Below, piece by piece: positions 1 through 11,771 of a DNA stretch of 64,000 bases (position 1 is its first letter; each line of letters starts with the position of its first letter). The notes under the pieces are model-generated. The model was not told the DNA's origin. It saw only the letters and a program-made list of their open reading frames with translations, and searched no databases. The stretch is from Silene conica. Lineage: Eukaryota; Streptophyta; Magnoliopsida; Caryophyllales; Caryophyllaceae. The DNA lies in NCBI GenBank assembly GCA_029255685.2, contig CM055313.2, positions 71,588,641 through 71,652,640 of the forward strand. The letters are read 5' to 3'. A program made the position numbers and the translations under genes.

Positions 1-119
1 GTACATTTGTGGTATGTTGAATTGAAATTGCAGGTACCATACGAGGCAAGAAGGAAAATGAAAGCTGAAGAAGGAAAAAAAAATGCTGAAAGAGGAAAAG
101 AAGGCGCAGATCAGTCTCG

Positions 120-260
120 CCCGGGGGCCCGGGGCAAGCTACCCCGACCGGGGTCAAAACAACATCCTTCGGCATTTGCTTAAAAAAATTGAAATTTGAA
201 AATAGAGAAAAATGAAGAAACCCACCCCGGTGTACCGGGGCGAGCTACCCCGACCGGGGT
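120..260. repeat. GC-rich palindrome cluster in Athila-like element
   Basis: Four GC-rich inverted motifs occur in two pairs: 120-135 and 141-154 (ACCCCGACCGGGGT), then 224-240 (ACCCCGGTGTACCGGGG) and 247-260 (ACCCCGACCGGGGT again). Centre-to-centre spacing within each pair is about 20-22 bp. The same kind of motif recurs in this element's LTR at 4158-4267. Confidence 0.85.
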
Positions 261-711
261 AAGAGCACTCACACACGGTTTTTTTTTGCATAACAAAGGG
301 CTGCTCGTTTTTTCTATTTTTACTCATTCATTCTTATTTTCCTTTCTCTTTTCCTCCTCAAGGTAACTCTATTCACTCCTTATACTATCAATTTCCATCC
401 TAACAATCATTCTTAAAGGATATCTACTTCTATTTCCACTCTCAAGTAAGTTATTTTGCTCATACTACTCTAATTTATCCTTAAATTGATTAGAAATTGA
501 ATTTTTCACTAACCCTAACTTCAAATTGGGGAAAATTGATTTTGCTCTTTTTGGGTGAGGAATTCAATTTCTAGTTTGAATTAATGCTTTGTAGAGTTAG
601 TATATGTCCTTGCTAGTGTTAATTTCCCTTACTTGAGTGCCAATTACATTGTTTTAGCAAATTTGCGAGTTTCTTCTTTATGGTTGGTATTTTTCTGAAA
701 TTTTCAGATTT

Positions 712-2272
712 ATGGCTCCCTTGAAGAACTTATTTCGTCATAGTAAGAGGGCTAGAGCAGAACCCGGTCCTAGCAACCCAATAGAGGTGGAGGAAGAAGA
801 AGAAGTAGAGGAGGTTCCAAGGTCACCACCATCGGTATGGCAAGATGAAGACTATCCTACCGTTGTGTTTGTTTCTGAAAAACAATTCAACAATTGGAAT
901 GCCTTAAAAGCCAAAGGTTTGAGACCAACTCGTTTTGTTAATTTTGATTCCTTGAGGCGAATAGGATTAGATAAGCATGTCAAAGCCTTGTTCAAGGGGG
1001 TACATATGGGTTATGCCTTAACTATGAACTATCGAACTTACCCACAACTCACACTTGAATTTCTAAGCTCCTTCGAATTTCATAAATCTAGGAGGCAAGA
1101 ACATATCCATTCGGTGAGTTTTAGGTTGTTCAATAGAGACTATAATAAAACCCTTACCCAATTCGCATCAATATTTGGCTTACCGACGGAAGGGATTCTT
1201 ATCGACCCTCCCGAATACTATAACCCAGTCGTGACTTGGAATGCCATCTCCCATTTCCCTTACCCGGAAATTGGAACCATCTCCCCCATGCCTTGCTCCA
1301 TAGACCAGACTTTCGTATTTGGCAACGGTCTATGGGGTTGACTTTTTTCGGGAGACTTGAACCTCACTCAGTGAGGTTGATAGAGGTTCAGATTCTTGGG
1401 TCTTTCTTGAATGTTGAAGGACATGACAAATGGCAAATCAACATCCCTTACCACTTTGACAATCACTTGTCCAAACAAGTGAGTGACCGTTCTAAATGTG
1501 TGGTCCTCGGTGGGTTAATAACCCGCATAGCCCACAATCTCTGTCGGTTCAACCAAGAGACCACCGACCTTCAACCTTTGTTACCCGGTCCTAGGGATGT
1601 GGGAAATGGTTTGGATTATGATTACTTTGTTTCACTTGACTGGTTTCGGAGTTCCCCACCTCAAATGATTTGGAAAATAGGCAAGTATGATTCTCTTCGG
1701 TTCCTCGATGATTTGCCTTTAATTCCTGTGCTAACCCAAGGGGAACCTGCTAGGGGAGGGGTACCATTTGTTCGTAGAAGTTTTCATTTGCCTATTGGAG
1801 GCCTATCACCCACTGCCCCAACTATGACTTATGCTAGTACGTATACTCGTCGGGGGAATCCGGGTAATTCTTCACGTCAGGAGGAGGTAGGGCAATCCTC
1901 TCATCAACATGAATCTTTCAACCTCCCCGCCACTCTAGTGCGGATCTTTATAGTATGATGAGAGGATTGCAGGTTAGTATGGACACTATGCGGGATGATC
2001 AGCGACTTGCTTTGAACCCCATATATACTCACTTTTCCCGTCAAGGGGTCATCCAGCAAGAAGGACCTCACCCGTCCTTCTTCACTTGGCCCGAGGGTGG
2101 TTTTTCTGGTGGTGGTTTTGCAGGTTTTCCCGCACCTCAAGTTCCTCCTCACGTTGCTCTTCATGTTGCCCCTTATTCTGACCCTCATTTTGCTAGCGGA
2201 AGTGGAAGTGGAGAAAGAGAAGTTGATGATCCACCTCGCAACTTCACCGATTTCTTTGATGACCCTATATGA
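712..2272 (+). pseudogene. Athila ORF-1/env-like coding remnant
   Basis: This is the plant-specific ORF that follows pol in Athila elements (ATHILA ORF-1 family). Its function is unknown. Recognisable features are a basic N-terminus, an acidic EEEEEVEEV stretch at about residues 27-35, and the conserved block with EFLSSFEFHK and VSFRLFNRDY followed by FASIFGLP. The 3' part is Pro/Gly-rich. The region is broken in two or three places and is a fossil. The start is the ATG just after a pyrimidine-rich tract ending TTTTCAG, which fits an acceptor site. Confidence 0.8.
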
Positions 2273-3780
2273 ATGGTTGTTACTCCCCTTGTACATACTA
2301 GCTTGGGGGAAGCTAGTCGGTTTAGTAAGTTTTTCCTTTTGTTTTTATTTGTAGTTTCCCTTTCCCCATTAAACTTGTTGTTTGATTATCTCTTTGGTTC
2401 ACATTGAGGACAATGTGAAGTTTAGCTTGGGGGAGGGATCGCTTTGCTTTTTCTTTTTATAGGTTAGTATGAGCTTAATGATGGAAAGTTTCATGATGAT
2501 GTGAATGAATCACCTACTGTTTTCCTCTTACATTTCCCAATTTTCATGCTCTTTGGAATCTTTTGTGAGGTCTACTATGACGGAATTTTTGCTTGCATGG
2601 GGATGTCTTGACATAGTAAGTAGAGAATGGATTTTTGATGTTTTTGGCTTGATCTTTTGGCATTGGCAACCTACAAAAATTGAAAGTTTTAGAACCTCCT
2701 AAGACCGTTACATCCTTTTCCGGTCTCATCTAGGTGTGTGAGTAGGTCTCCTCATGGTTTTGTGTTACACCAAAAGGCATAAATATGGTTTTTGTTCCAC
2801 TTCATAAGCATTGCTTTCATCTTGTGAGTATTTGTAAGCCTTTCACATGATTCTATTTGCCCATTTTTGCCCCTTTACACATGTTTTTATTGATTTTCTA
2901 AGCTACACTCAAAATTTGCCTACCTTGTCAAGTTAGTAGCTTATTCATTGGTGTTTGGGTGCTCAATTGGGATATGTTTTTAATGTTGCCTTCTATCATT
3001 GTGATTGGCATTGGAAAAAATGATGGTCAAAAAGTCGAAAAAAAAAATATATTTACCATCCATGAAAAAAAAAAAACATAAAGAAGATGAAAAGAAAACA
3101 AAGAAAAGAAGCATGAATTGAAAAGAAAAGGAAGATGAGAAAAAGTTTCCATGACATTCATCATAAAAATATTATTGGGAAATTCTCATATGCTTTGTCT
3201 TGATAAGAGAAGTCATTTTGCTAGTTTCGACTTCAACATTTGGTAATGAGTTGGGTTTGATTTTGGATTGAGCATCCTTGCAATAATGGCTAGTTGCTAG
3301 CTTGAATTAGCTCCAATTACCATAACTCACATGTTCCCTTTCTTACCCATCACATATTGCTTCCTTCTTATGGCTTCTCTTATATGCTTGCATTTTGATT
3401 ACATTGACTATTGGATTGGAGTGCTTACCATATTAGATTGCCGGCACAATTTCATGAGTTGAGTTTAGGAGAGTGTTTTCACATACGAACCTCATTTACA
3501 TTTTTATGTGTGCTTGAGTGTACCGTGAGAGTCCTTTGTCAAAATGATCATGCAAAAGACAAAGGGTCTAGATGAAATTCTTTACGCTACGCCGTCGTGT
3601 AAATCTCAACCATGTATTGCATCTTTCCTATGCCCATGTTGTCTTCGGGATTTTCGTCTCACAATTGTTTCATTAGCTAAAATCGGGATTTGTAATTGAT
3701 GGGATTATGGAGATTCATTTGCTTGTCTTGGTTTATTTGAGCTTGCTTGAGTACAAGCAAGGGTTTAGCTTGGGGGAATT
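2273..3780 (+). other. Athila-like 3' noncoding region with PPT
   Basis: About 1.5 kb without coding sequence. A purine-rich AGCTTGGGGGAGGGATC near 2423 and the true polypurine tract at 3768-3780 share the AGCTTGGGGGA core, so the element has two PPT-like sites. A-rich runs lie at 3040-3140. Confidence 0.7.
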
Positions 3781-5357
3781 TGATATGCTCTATTTTTATA
3801 TACTTTTCATCCCCATTTTAGCTCATGTTTTATCATCGTTTACATTATTCTTCAATGTTTATTGAGCTAATTCCGTGTTCTAGGTAATTTGTATGTGGTT
3901 TAGCGGTTTTTTGTAGGAATTTAGGATTTCTCTTACATTTTGGCATTTACCGAGCATCGGAGCTAACCAAAGTCGAGATAAGCATTTTTCGAGTCGTAGA
4001 AGTGACGAAAAAAGAAAGAAAGTCAACAAGAAGTCAACACTTGAAGAACAAATGTGCAAAGCATGACAACATCAATCATTACATCACTCTTGCAACGTCA
4101 TCCAAGAACCCAAATGTAAACAATTGACGAGATACGGAGAATTTGGACACTGTTTTCACCCCGGTCGGGGTGGGCTGCCCCGGTATACCGGGGTGGCTTT
4201 GATCAGGCTGTTTTTTGGTCCAGATTCAAGGAATGCATACGTCATGTTCTTGCCCCGGTCCGGGGTGGCTGTAATCTACTCCGTCTCCTCATCACTATAA
4301 ATACCCCATGCTTTCATTCATTTGAGAAGGATCTAATCTTATCTTAGAGTGATCAATTCTTAGAATCCATTTTAGATTAGAAATCATTTTGAGCATCATT
4401 AAGCTTGTAAGAAATACTCTAAGTCTTTCTTTATTTTCTTTATAAAAATAGTTCTTTGGTTATTCAAGCATTTTTCGAAACTTTTCGCATTTCATCTTCC
4501 GAGATTTTATTCCGTTAAATCCCGGTATTATCTTTCTTTACGGTTTTATTTCGTTATCGTCATTATGTCTATCTTAGTCAATAGAATTAATAATCTAGCT
4601 CACAAAGCCATGTGTGAGTAGTTTTTATATCTAGGGGGGAAACCATGCTAGAATAGTTATTAGGTCATGTTAAATTATTGATTTTGCATTATCATATTGT
4701 TGATTATATACATGTTTGTTTCATTTGATTGATATATGATTATTGACTATGATTATTGATAAATCATTATTCTCATCCTAAGATCGAAAGCCGGGATAGA
4801 ACTTGATCAATCGATAGTTATAGTTATAGTCGTAATTGTTAATTGTGTTGTTCTTATCCTAAGATCGAAAGTCGGGATAGAATTAGGCATGGCATGTTAT
4901 AGTATTTTGTTCCAATGTACGCGAGAGCTAATTGGTAATCAATCTACGGTTAAACTCTAGGCCGAGAGGAAATTGTTATAAACCTAATCAACTATTGACA
5001 TTTGACAATGTATTTCTTTAATTTGACATGACTAAGCTCCTATATGCATGTGTAACCCCAATCCCCTAGATTCTTCCCTATAATCGTTTACATCTTCATT
5101 TTTATAATTTCTGTTTTAAGTAAATCTACAATCAAAACAACAAACAATAACACGTGACCGACCTAGGTAGTATTCTCTTCATAGCTAATCACAATTACAT
5201 TTCCGTCTCCCTGTGGTTCGACCCCTTCTTCCCTATCTACATTAATTTGTATGTTAGTCAAGTCTAGGGACTTTTATTTTTGGTAGGTGTGCGATTAGCC
5301 TGGCCACGTATTTTGCACTTTCCATTATTTTTGTATCTATTTCACGTTTACACTACA
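3781..5357 (+). repeat. 3' LTR of Athila-like element
   Basis: It starts TGATATGCTC directly after the polypurine tract and ends ..ACA next to MULE sequence. Length is about 1.57 kb. Near its end it has the CTCCCTGTGGTTCGACC signature that Athila LTRs carry. The partner LTR is outside the window, so age cannot be estimated. Confidence 0.8.
4158..4267. repeat. GC palindromes inside the Athila-like LTR
   Basis: ACCCCGGTCGGGGT lies at 4158-4171 and CCCCGGTATACCGGGG at 4178-4193, centres 21 bp apart. A partial copy, GCCCCGGTCCGGGGTGG, lies near 4252-4267. They match the cluster at 120-260. Confidence 0.8.
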
Positions 5358-6055
5358 GTTGAGGCCGAAACTTGCCATGCGATGGTGGCATAAAATCTAT
5401 ATGTTTGCCAAATATTTTTCTAATTTGGTGTTATATTTTGGTAACACAACTATGTCTAGAGTTGAATTTACTCATGCTCAATTGAAGATGTGATTAGGAT
5501 CAATTGAACTTACTCTTGATAATATATGAAAACGAGGTGATGTTATGATGCACGGGCAACAAATTGAAATTTGAAAGACATTGTAAGATTTTATAAGCAA
5601 GACAATTGTCATTAACATGTATTATGGGAATATATTTTTAAAGTTGAGTAGAAGAGTTTTGGCGACTGTCATTGAAGCAATGCAAATGGAATATAATTGT
5701 GGGACTGTTTTGGGTTATTACTTGGAGGACTATTGTGGTTGCACAATATGGACCACCCATAAGCTTTTGTGTGCTTGTCGGTTACATAGAGTTTTCCACA
5801 AAGGTAGAAGAATCCATTCAGATGATTTACATGCATTTTGGTTAAGGTTAGCATACACGGAATCTAGTCATCGTCATTGCCACCATAATGATGTCATGGA
5901 TAAACTTTTCAGTAAAGTTTAAAATTCCCACCATTCGGTCCAAAGAGATATAATTGAGTTACTATTCAGTAAGTTGTTTCCCACAAACGAGGTGTTTGAG
6001 GAACCTGAAGTGATAGATACGCTGCGAAGTCGTCCAAGAAAGTCCAATACCCCGT
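5358..6055 (+). pseudogene. MULE transposase C-terminal fragment
   Basis: A broken C-terminal part of a Mutator-like (MULE) transposase of the FAR1/FHY3-related kind. Three family blocks appear in order: TTMSRVEFTHAQLK at 5439-5490 (family TTSRVESAHAxLK), a SWIM-type zinc finger CGCTIWTTHKLLCAC at 5728-5775 followed by a short helix region, and EEPEVIDTLRSRPRKS near 5994-6045 (family EPxxxxxRGRPKKS). In-frame stops occur after QLKM and DNI, and the reading frame also shifts, so it is a relic of a plain DNA transposon. The Athila LTR cuts it on the left and minus-strand Ty3 gag abuts it on the right. No terminal inverted repeat is seen. Confidence 0.75.
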
Positions 6056-6488
6056 AATCTCGTCCCCACCATCCCCCGACCAAACTGCGCAGGTAAAAAG
6101 CAGCCTGGTACACCTTGAGGTCATCAGGTCAACTGACCAGCTCGAACACACTCCCCATCTCTCTCAACCATTCCTCTAACAACCCGAGTGTTGTACCCGC
6201 ACCATCAAACACCGTGGGGCTGTGTCGCGACATAGTGTTACTGATATCACGAGCACTCACAGGTGGTGCTCGAGCCCTCTATGACTTTCGAACAAAAATG
6301 TTTAGAGTTTCGTTGGTTTCTATCAAACGGGGTATCTCTTCGATAAACATGGATGCATCCTGAACCATGGTAGGGGTCGGATTAGGAGGGTTAACTCTCT
6401 TTGGGGCAATCGCAACTATAGAAAGTAAAAAGGGTACACGTAAGCATATAGCCTACGGCTCGAAGGAAAACAGTAGTTGATACAAACA

Positions 6489-6671
6489 ACTCGGTCGAAT
6501 AGGCCCAACTCGGCTGAGTTACTCCTACTCGGTCGAGTAGCCCCAGCTCGGCCGAATTACCCCTACTCGGTCAAGTAACACACATTCGGTCGAATCACAG
6601 TAACCCGGTCGAGTCTAACCAACTCGGCCGAATTGTCCCTACTCGGTCGAGAAAAACCTACTCGTCTGAGT
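6489..6671. repeat. 19-bp palindromic tandem array in Ty3 leader
   Basis: Ten units start at 6489, 6508, 6527, 6546, 6565, 6584, 6603, 6622, 6641 and 6660, exactly 19 bp apart. Each holds a variant of ACTCGGTCGAGT, followed by a 7-bp spacer such as TACCCCT. The core varies between CGGTCG and CGGCCG, so most units stay self-complementary. Confidence 0.95.
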
Positions 6672-7046
6672 ATATGCACACTAATTCAAAAGCCAAACAA
6701 TAACACTGAGACACAAATATATACCACACAATCCATACCATCATTTGCGTTACATAATATCAATGCCGCTATTGCCGTTAACAAGTCTCAATAACCAACA
6801 TACTTGCACAATTCACTTTACACCAAATCAACATGTTTCCACTTGATATGACACACAAAACCAGTACTCCTTAATCTACCCTTAGTGACCAATATAAGGT
6901 TGTAAGCAATTTCGCGGTTCCTGGACGTCTCCCAAACCTTTGCAGTAGCCTTACAAACTTCTATTTGGGGTTCATTATATTTAAGACACACCTAAGTTCA
7001 TTAGGTTCATTGGTTTAGGTGCCAAGATCGTTGCTCTGATACCATT

Positions 7047-8218
7047 TGTATAATGCAAGGCCTTTAAGAAGGACCATAAGACTATGAAAATATCACTATC
7101 TTAGTTTCCTCAGGCATAATATGAAGATTAACAACTAAAAGCAACCTTTATTAAAGTAATGAATAAAGTATGGGCTACAACCGTCTGATAAACAATCGCA
7201 AAAGTAAAAGTCTGTGGAAGCTACAAAACTGTCATGACACTATACGACTGAGTGAGATATCATCCTCCCCAAGCTAGCAAGCTAGCAAGCATCAACATCG
7301 TCGCACCTGAGACTCAGCTCACCATTACACATGGATCATCACAGTAAAAACAACGAGCGTCAGAAACTGCTGAATAAGATGGTCACAACCCAACAATTCA
7401 ACAAACCCAATATCACTGCTGAATAAGACGATATCACTGTCACAGCAACACATGTGGCGGCCTCAAGCCCCACATCAATCATCCACTTGCTCGCGGCAAG
7501 GGGTACCTAGATCCTTAATGTGCACATCCCCTCTGTGGCAGGTCCCACGAAGAGCTATTGTAGGAGTAAGAGTCGTTTCCCGCAACGGTCCCACACATAT
7601 GGTCCCAATACAAACCTCAACAACAGTATAGTGATATCAGATAACAACAACAATATTGTCGTCACAGTCAAACTTACACAAGTCTGAGTTGGGAAACCCT
7701 ACCTCAAGGCAATAACAAGCAAGCAAATCTAAGATTGTTCTACCAACGTTCCTTTACGAATCCTCCTCCTATGAATAATATATATACATATTATTCACAG
7801 CCATAACCAAAAATCTAATGATAACTAGATGATAAGATGTCACTTACTTGCTAACAACGGACTAGGGTAGATGATCGGCGCTTCTAGACTCTGCCTTAAG
7901 ACCTTTGAAGGTTTTTTAAGTGAAAGGGAGGAAGCAAGGTAATTAGGGTTTTGTTAATTCTGAATTAGGGTAAATGGGGTTATAATCCTCGGATTAATAT
8001 ATATAATTAACCGCGGCTCAGTTCTTGGAAAGACCTACTCGACCGAATTGGAGCAACTCGGTTGAGTTACACTAACTAGGCCAAGTTACAGCTACTCAGC
8101 CAAGTTGAACCTACTCGACCGAGTTAGACCTACTCTGCAAGTTCGACCTACTCAGTCGAGTTAGTCTAACTCGGCCGAGTTGAGTCATAACTCAGCTACA
8201 CAAATGAGGGGTGTTACA
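7047..8218 (-). repeat. 5' LTR of minus-strand Ty3 element
   Basis: On the minus strand it begins TGTAACACCCCTC at 8218 and ends ..CATTATACA at 7047, two bases from the primer-binding site. Length is 1172 bp. The U3 end carries its own copy of the 19-bp palindromic array. Confidence 0.85.
8037..8181. repeat. 19-bp palindromic array in Ty3 LTR
   Basis: Variants of ACTCGRCCGAGT start at 8037, 8056, 8075, 8094, 8113, 8132, 8150 and 8169, all 19 bp apart except one 18-bp step. Same unit and period as the leader array at 6489-6671, but more diverged. Confidence 0.9.
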
Positions 8219-10560
8219 AAGAGAGGTTGTATTTGGACAAGGAATTTGGAACAAGGCTCTTAGACGTATCCTTTGGCATCTTCGCATCTACTCGGCATAT
8301 ACGGACTAGTGGGCTTCGTATTAGCTTGTTCAGCTAACCTCAACTAAGATGAGCTGCTCTGTCTTGGAGTGAGTTGAGTGTACTTGAGTGAGCTACTTGT
8401 GAGATATGAACTATACTGTTGAGCTGCCCAGAGCTAGTATAAGCCTTGTATATGATTGTAGACGATGTGTGAGCTATCATATGCATCCTGATCAGGCCAC
8501 GGGAGCTTGAAATAAGCGAACCGTGACACCTAGCTCTCTTGAATCGATTTTGCCCCCTAGCGTTACTTGTAAACCAAAATCACGCAAAATAATCGAATGA
8601 GATATCAACCCGAACGTCCAAATGAGTAACAAATACGTCATTTGTGTTCGACTTACGAGTTATGACTTACGAAGTTTACGAGTATTATTCTTTGCACACT
8701 ATATCAAGATCAATTGAGGATTTGAGGGTCAAGATGTGGGCAAAAATGTAACATAATAATAGCATGATATTAATAACGGATAGGCCTGGCTAAGGTCCAT
8801 GACTTGGCCATACTGTGAAATTTAAAGTGAGAGTATGCTTCAATACTCCATCACTCCATGTGGCCTGGCCTTGATGAACAGAAATTCTTTAGTAGTAGTT
8901 GCCAGACTATTGTCACACTATTCAATGTCATCAGACATACATGAATGCAACTATACTTGAACCATGCAAATATTCCATTCTCGATCGCTCATCAACGATA
9001 ATTCTACGATTATAACACCCACACGACTATGTCTAATCTCTATTAGTAATAAGAATAATAAACCTATAGGGCGAATAAGTCTTAATATTATATTCGACAT
9101 TATTAATAAATAGTAATATTAAATTTAACAACTCTTTTATAAAATCGTACAAGAGTATATGATTGACGTAAACACATAAATTAGTCATATATATATAGGA
9201 AGATGAAGTCAATATTACGTAGATTGAAATTTGAAATTTGTTAAAACATGATTGGCATATTATAATGGGTGAGTGTTAGAGTGTAAGAACATTCTTTGTA
9301 GCAATTATGTTAAGGAAGTAGTCCCCCACGCACTTGATTAAAAGATCATCTACTAAATCTAACCTTTCACTAAGTAGTATCCCCACTAAAGAATGTCGTA
9401 TAATATCTACGTGTCTTGGCCCTTGTGTATTCTTTGAGTGCATAATATACAAAATAGGCGTACATGTACCACATACACGTACATGGAAACACATGGTGTC
9501 AGATTTAGAGATACTCGTCTACGCTGAATAAAATAAAATTATTATAATTTTTAGTTTAGAAGTTTTTCAAAACTATTTTATGATCTTACTTATTCGACTT
9601 GATTGAAATTTTTCAGGTGATTTTTCTACTTATACTCTTTACAAAGTACTTTTATATCATTTATTATTTTTTCTTACAAAAATTGTCTTTTTAGAAGAAA
9701 GTTAGAAAGGGTAATCAAAATGGGGGACGTAGCCCTTTATATATAACTCTTAGCAAGAAGCAATATGATTGAATATAAAAGCACGAAATTAACACAAATT
9801 CCTCCCAATTAAAGAGCAATGCGGTTAGGCAAATGCGCAACTTATAGGCCCGTCGTAAAGAGAAGATATGAATCCGGATTCACATTTGGTATCCTTTGAA
9901 ATGCTGTAACTTTGGCTGACAAGAAAGCAAAGTATAAAGCTTCATTATTTATCATTATATATTCTAAAATATATACTCATATACTCCCTTTGGTAGGTCA
10001 ATTGCATGATTTAATGGCCCTAATCCAACAATATTATATCCTAATCATACATTAACATCATCATATATATCAAACCCATTTGAGTTGGTACTCATGAAAG
10101 GTGGTCTTTATTCATGACCGAGTTCTAATCCCGTCAACACCAAAATCGCCCTTAAGCTTGTTTTACGCGAAAAAATAGATATCAAAATCAATTAATTGAA
10201 ATAGTCTTAAAATATGCAATAATTTGGTTTGGAGCTTTAAGTCTTGTATGGTGACATTATTGGCTAATTTTAAAGAATGCATTACTACTTGTGAAACAGA
10301 AATAAACATAAAAATGATAGATCACTCCAAATTTATATTCAATATATATAGGGAATATGACACTAACCCAAACATTCGTTTTACAATAATGCTTTAAGCT
10401 ATTAATAATATTTAACATAAAATATGCACGGGCAAGGTTGAATTTGAAGCATCATCGTCTAAGATCTGTTGTTCGTTCTGGTGATAATATTACTTTGTGA
10501 ATGGGATAATGGAAGGAGTAGTAATTTAGGAAGAAATTATATAATTGTCCTTGTCATTAA
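8219..10560. other. Intergenic, no gene recognised
   Basis: About 2.3 kb of AT-rich sequence. Short open frames near 9276-9531 overlap on both strands and resemble no family I know. No terminal repeats or structural RNA are seen. Confidence 0.6.
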
Positions 10561-11706
10561 TTAAAATTTCTTATTATTAGTATTAGTATTAGTATTAGCA
10601 TTAGCATTGATACTCCTGACAACATCTACACTTTTGTGATTCCTACACCCCAATAAGCCACCACTTAATGTGGATGAGTTCTTTTGTACCTTCATCTTCT
10701 CCATCTTGCCCATCTTCTTATCCATTTTCTCGTCAACTCGATACTCCGAAACAACAGACAACTCAGCTGCACTAGCCGTAACCACACTCCATTCCACACT
10801 AGCTTCACTGGTGGCATAAGAACTTTGGCTAGCCGGAATTCCCGAAATATTTTCAATCTCAAAAAGATCTGAGCTTGCTTCACTTCTAGCATCATGACTA
10901 TTTGTGTTTTTGGTATTAGGGAATGGAAATGGATATGGGAATGTGAGTTGAGCATTTTGTGAATTTGGGATTGCATCCCATGTAAGAATTGACAATTTTC
11001 TTTCAAACCCGAAAATCTCCAATGATTTCCTTGGTTGATCTTCTAAATGATTGTTATTAGGAGATTGAATAATAGGAAATGCAAAATGTTCTTGGTGACA
11101 AACCTTGCTTTCCCTATACTTGTTATCTCCTTTATGCAATAATAACCTTGGAGATTGAACCTTAATATCTTGGGTGACAATCGTATCAATAGACTCCTTA
11201 TCAATACATGTACCCTTACATTGTAAGCCATTCAGAATTTTGGTTCCAAATTGACTATTCCAACCCCCTTCAGATTTATAACTTGGAGTTACTGACTTGA
11301 CGCTGCTACTAGTATTAGTACAACTGGTGATAGTACTTAGCGTAGATTTCTTTTCTAGTAGATCAATTGCTTTTTCTCTTATATACCTATTGTTCTTACT
11401 CTTAACACCGCGATTCTTCCGTGGGATTGGACACTTTTGTTCATCCAGCTTTTCATTAAAATACTTCTCAGCTCCAAAAACACCCAACTCAGGTCGTGTA
11501 AATCGAGTTCTCCCTAGGCATGCTCGTGGAGTAACACAAGACTCTCGACCAGGAGACTGGATATGAACCGATGCAGCCAAGTTTCTAACAAAATCCCTCT
11601 CATTGGTATCAAGATACGACGAGAATGAAACGTCTCGAGGGCGATGGGAGCCACCGTCTTCGTTAGCCTTGTAGGTTGAGCTTGAGTAAGTAGTCATTGC
11701 TGCCAT
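10561..11706 (-). CDS. PHYTOCHROME KINASE SUBSTRATE family protein
   Basis: A single-exon gene of 381 aa, the one convincing host gene in the window. PKS proteins bind phytochromes and phototropins at the plasma membrane and act in phototropism and light-directed growth. Family blocks: DVSFSSYL (residues 25-32), ELGVFGAEKYFN (73-84), SSDLFEIENI (278-287), SEASVEWSVVTASAA (300-314) and a C-terminal LLGCRNHKSVDV. Between them lies a long polar, probably disordered linker. Length fits PKS1/2-type members. The ATG has a good context (TTCCATGGC) and no better upstream start. The tail is Asn/Thr-rich, encoded by an imperfect trinucleotide repeat (10561-10605) that probably varies between individuals. 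Family assignment is confident; the paralogue number is not. Confidence 0.93.
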   Translation of the reverse strand: MAAMTTYSSSTYKANEDGGSHRPRDVSFSSYLDTNERDFVRNLAASVHIQSPGRESCVTPRACLGRTRFTRPELGVFGAEKYFNEKLDEQKCPIPRKNRGVKSKNNRYIREKAIDLLEKKSTLSTITSCTNTSSSVKSVTPSYKSEGGWNSQFGTKILNGLQCKGTCIDKESIDTIVTQDIKVQSPRLLLHKGDNKYRESKVCHQEHFAFPIIQSPNNNHLEDQPRKSLEIFGFERKLSILTWDAIPNSQNAQLTFPYPFPFPNTKNTNSHDARSEASSDLFEIENISGIPASQSSYATSEASVEWSVVTASAAELSVVSEYRVDEKMDKKMGKMEKMKVQKNSSTLSGGLLGCRNHKSVDVVRSINANANTNTNTNNKKF

Positions 11707-11771
11707 GGAATTTTGAGTGAGTATATAATGAAGTTGGTATATAGAATTGAGAATGAAGAGGTAGTATATAA
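11707..11771 (-). promoter_or_regulatory. Possible PKS core promoter
   Basis: Upstream of the PKS start, TATATA-type sequences occur at 11721-11728 and 11764-11771 (minus strand TTATATAC). The farther one would give a short 5' UTR. Assigned by position only. Confidence 0.3.

Larger units (their letters stand above)
1..5357 (+). mobile_element. Athila-like Ty3 element, 3' part
   Basis: The window opens inside this element, so its 5' LTR and any gag-pol lie to the left. Visible parts in order are a GC-palindrome stretch (120-260), an ORF-1/env-like region (712-2272), a long 3' noncoding region, a polypurine tract (AGCTTGGGGGAATT, ending 3780) and a 3' LTR (3781-5357). The PPT, an LTR starting TGATATGC and an ORF downstream of pol are typical of the Athila lineage. 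Sequence before 712 contains GT and AG splice-like sites, in line with the spliced env-like transcript this family is known to use. The element is broken. The right LTR end could be 5352 or 5357. Confidence 0.85.
6056..8218 (-). mobile_element. Ty3 retrotransposon, 5' part
   Basis: Reading leftward: 5' LTR (8218 down to 7047), a primer-binding site TGGTATCAGAGC (7044-7033) that matches the initiator Met tRNA, a leader with a 19-bp palindromic array (6489-6671), then gag-like sequence (about 6400-6056) with LLEEWLREMGSVFELV and VYQAAFYLRS..WW, matching plant Ty3 gag. The rest of the element is absent and the piece is broken. Only one LTR is present, so no age estimate is possible. Confidence 0.8.

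Noticed and set aside
9276-9531. Overlapping small frames on both strands
   Set aside because: No family resemblance, no splice or promoter context; chance frames.
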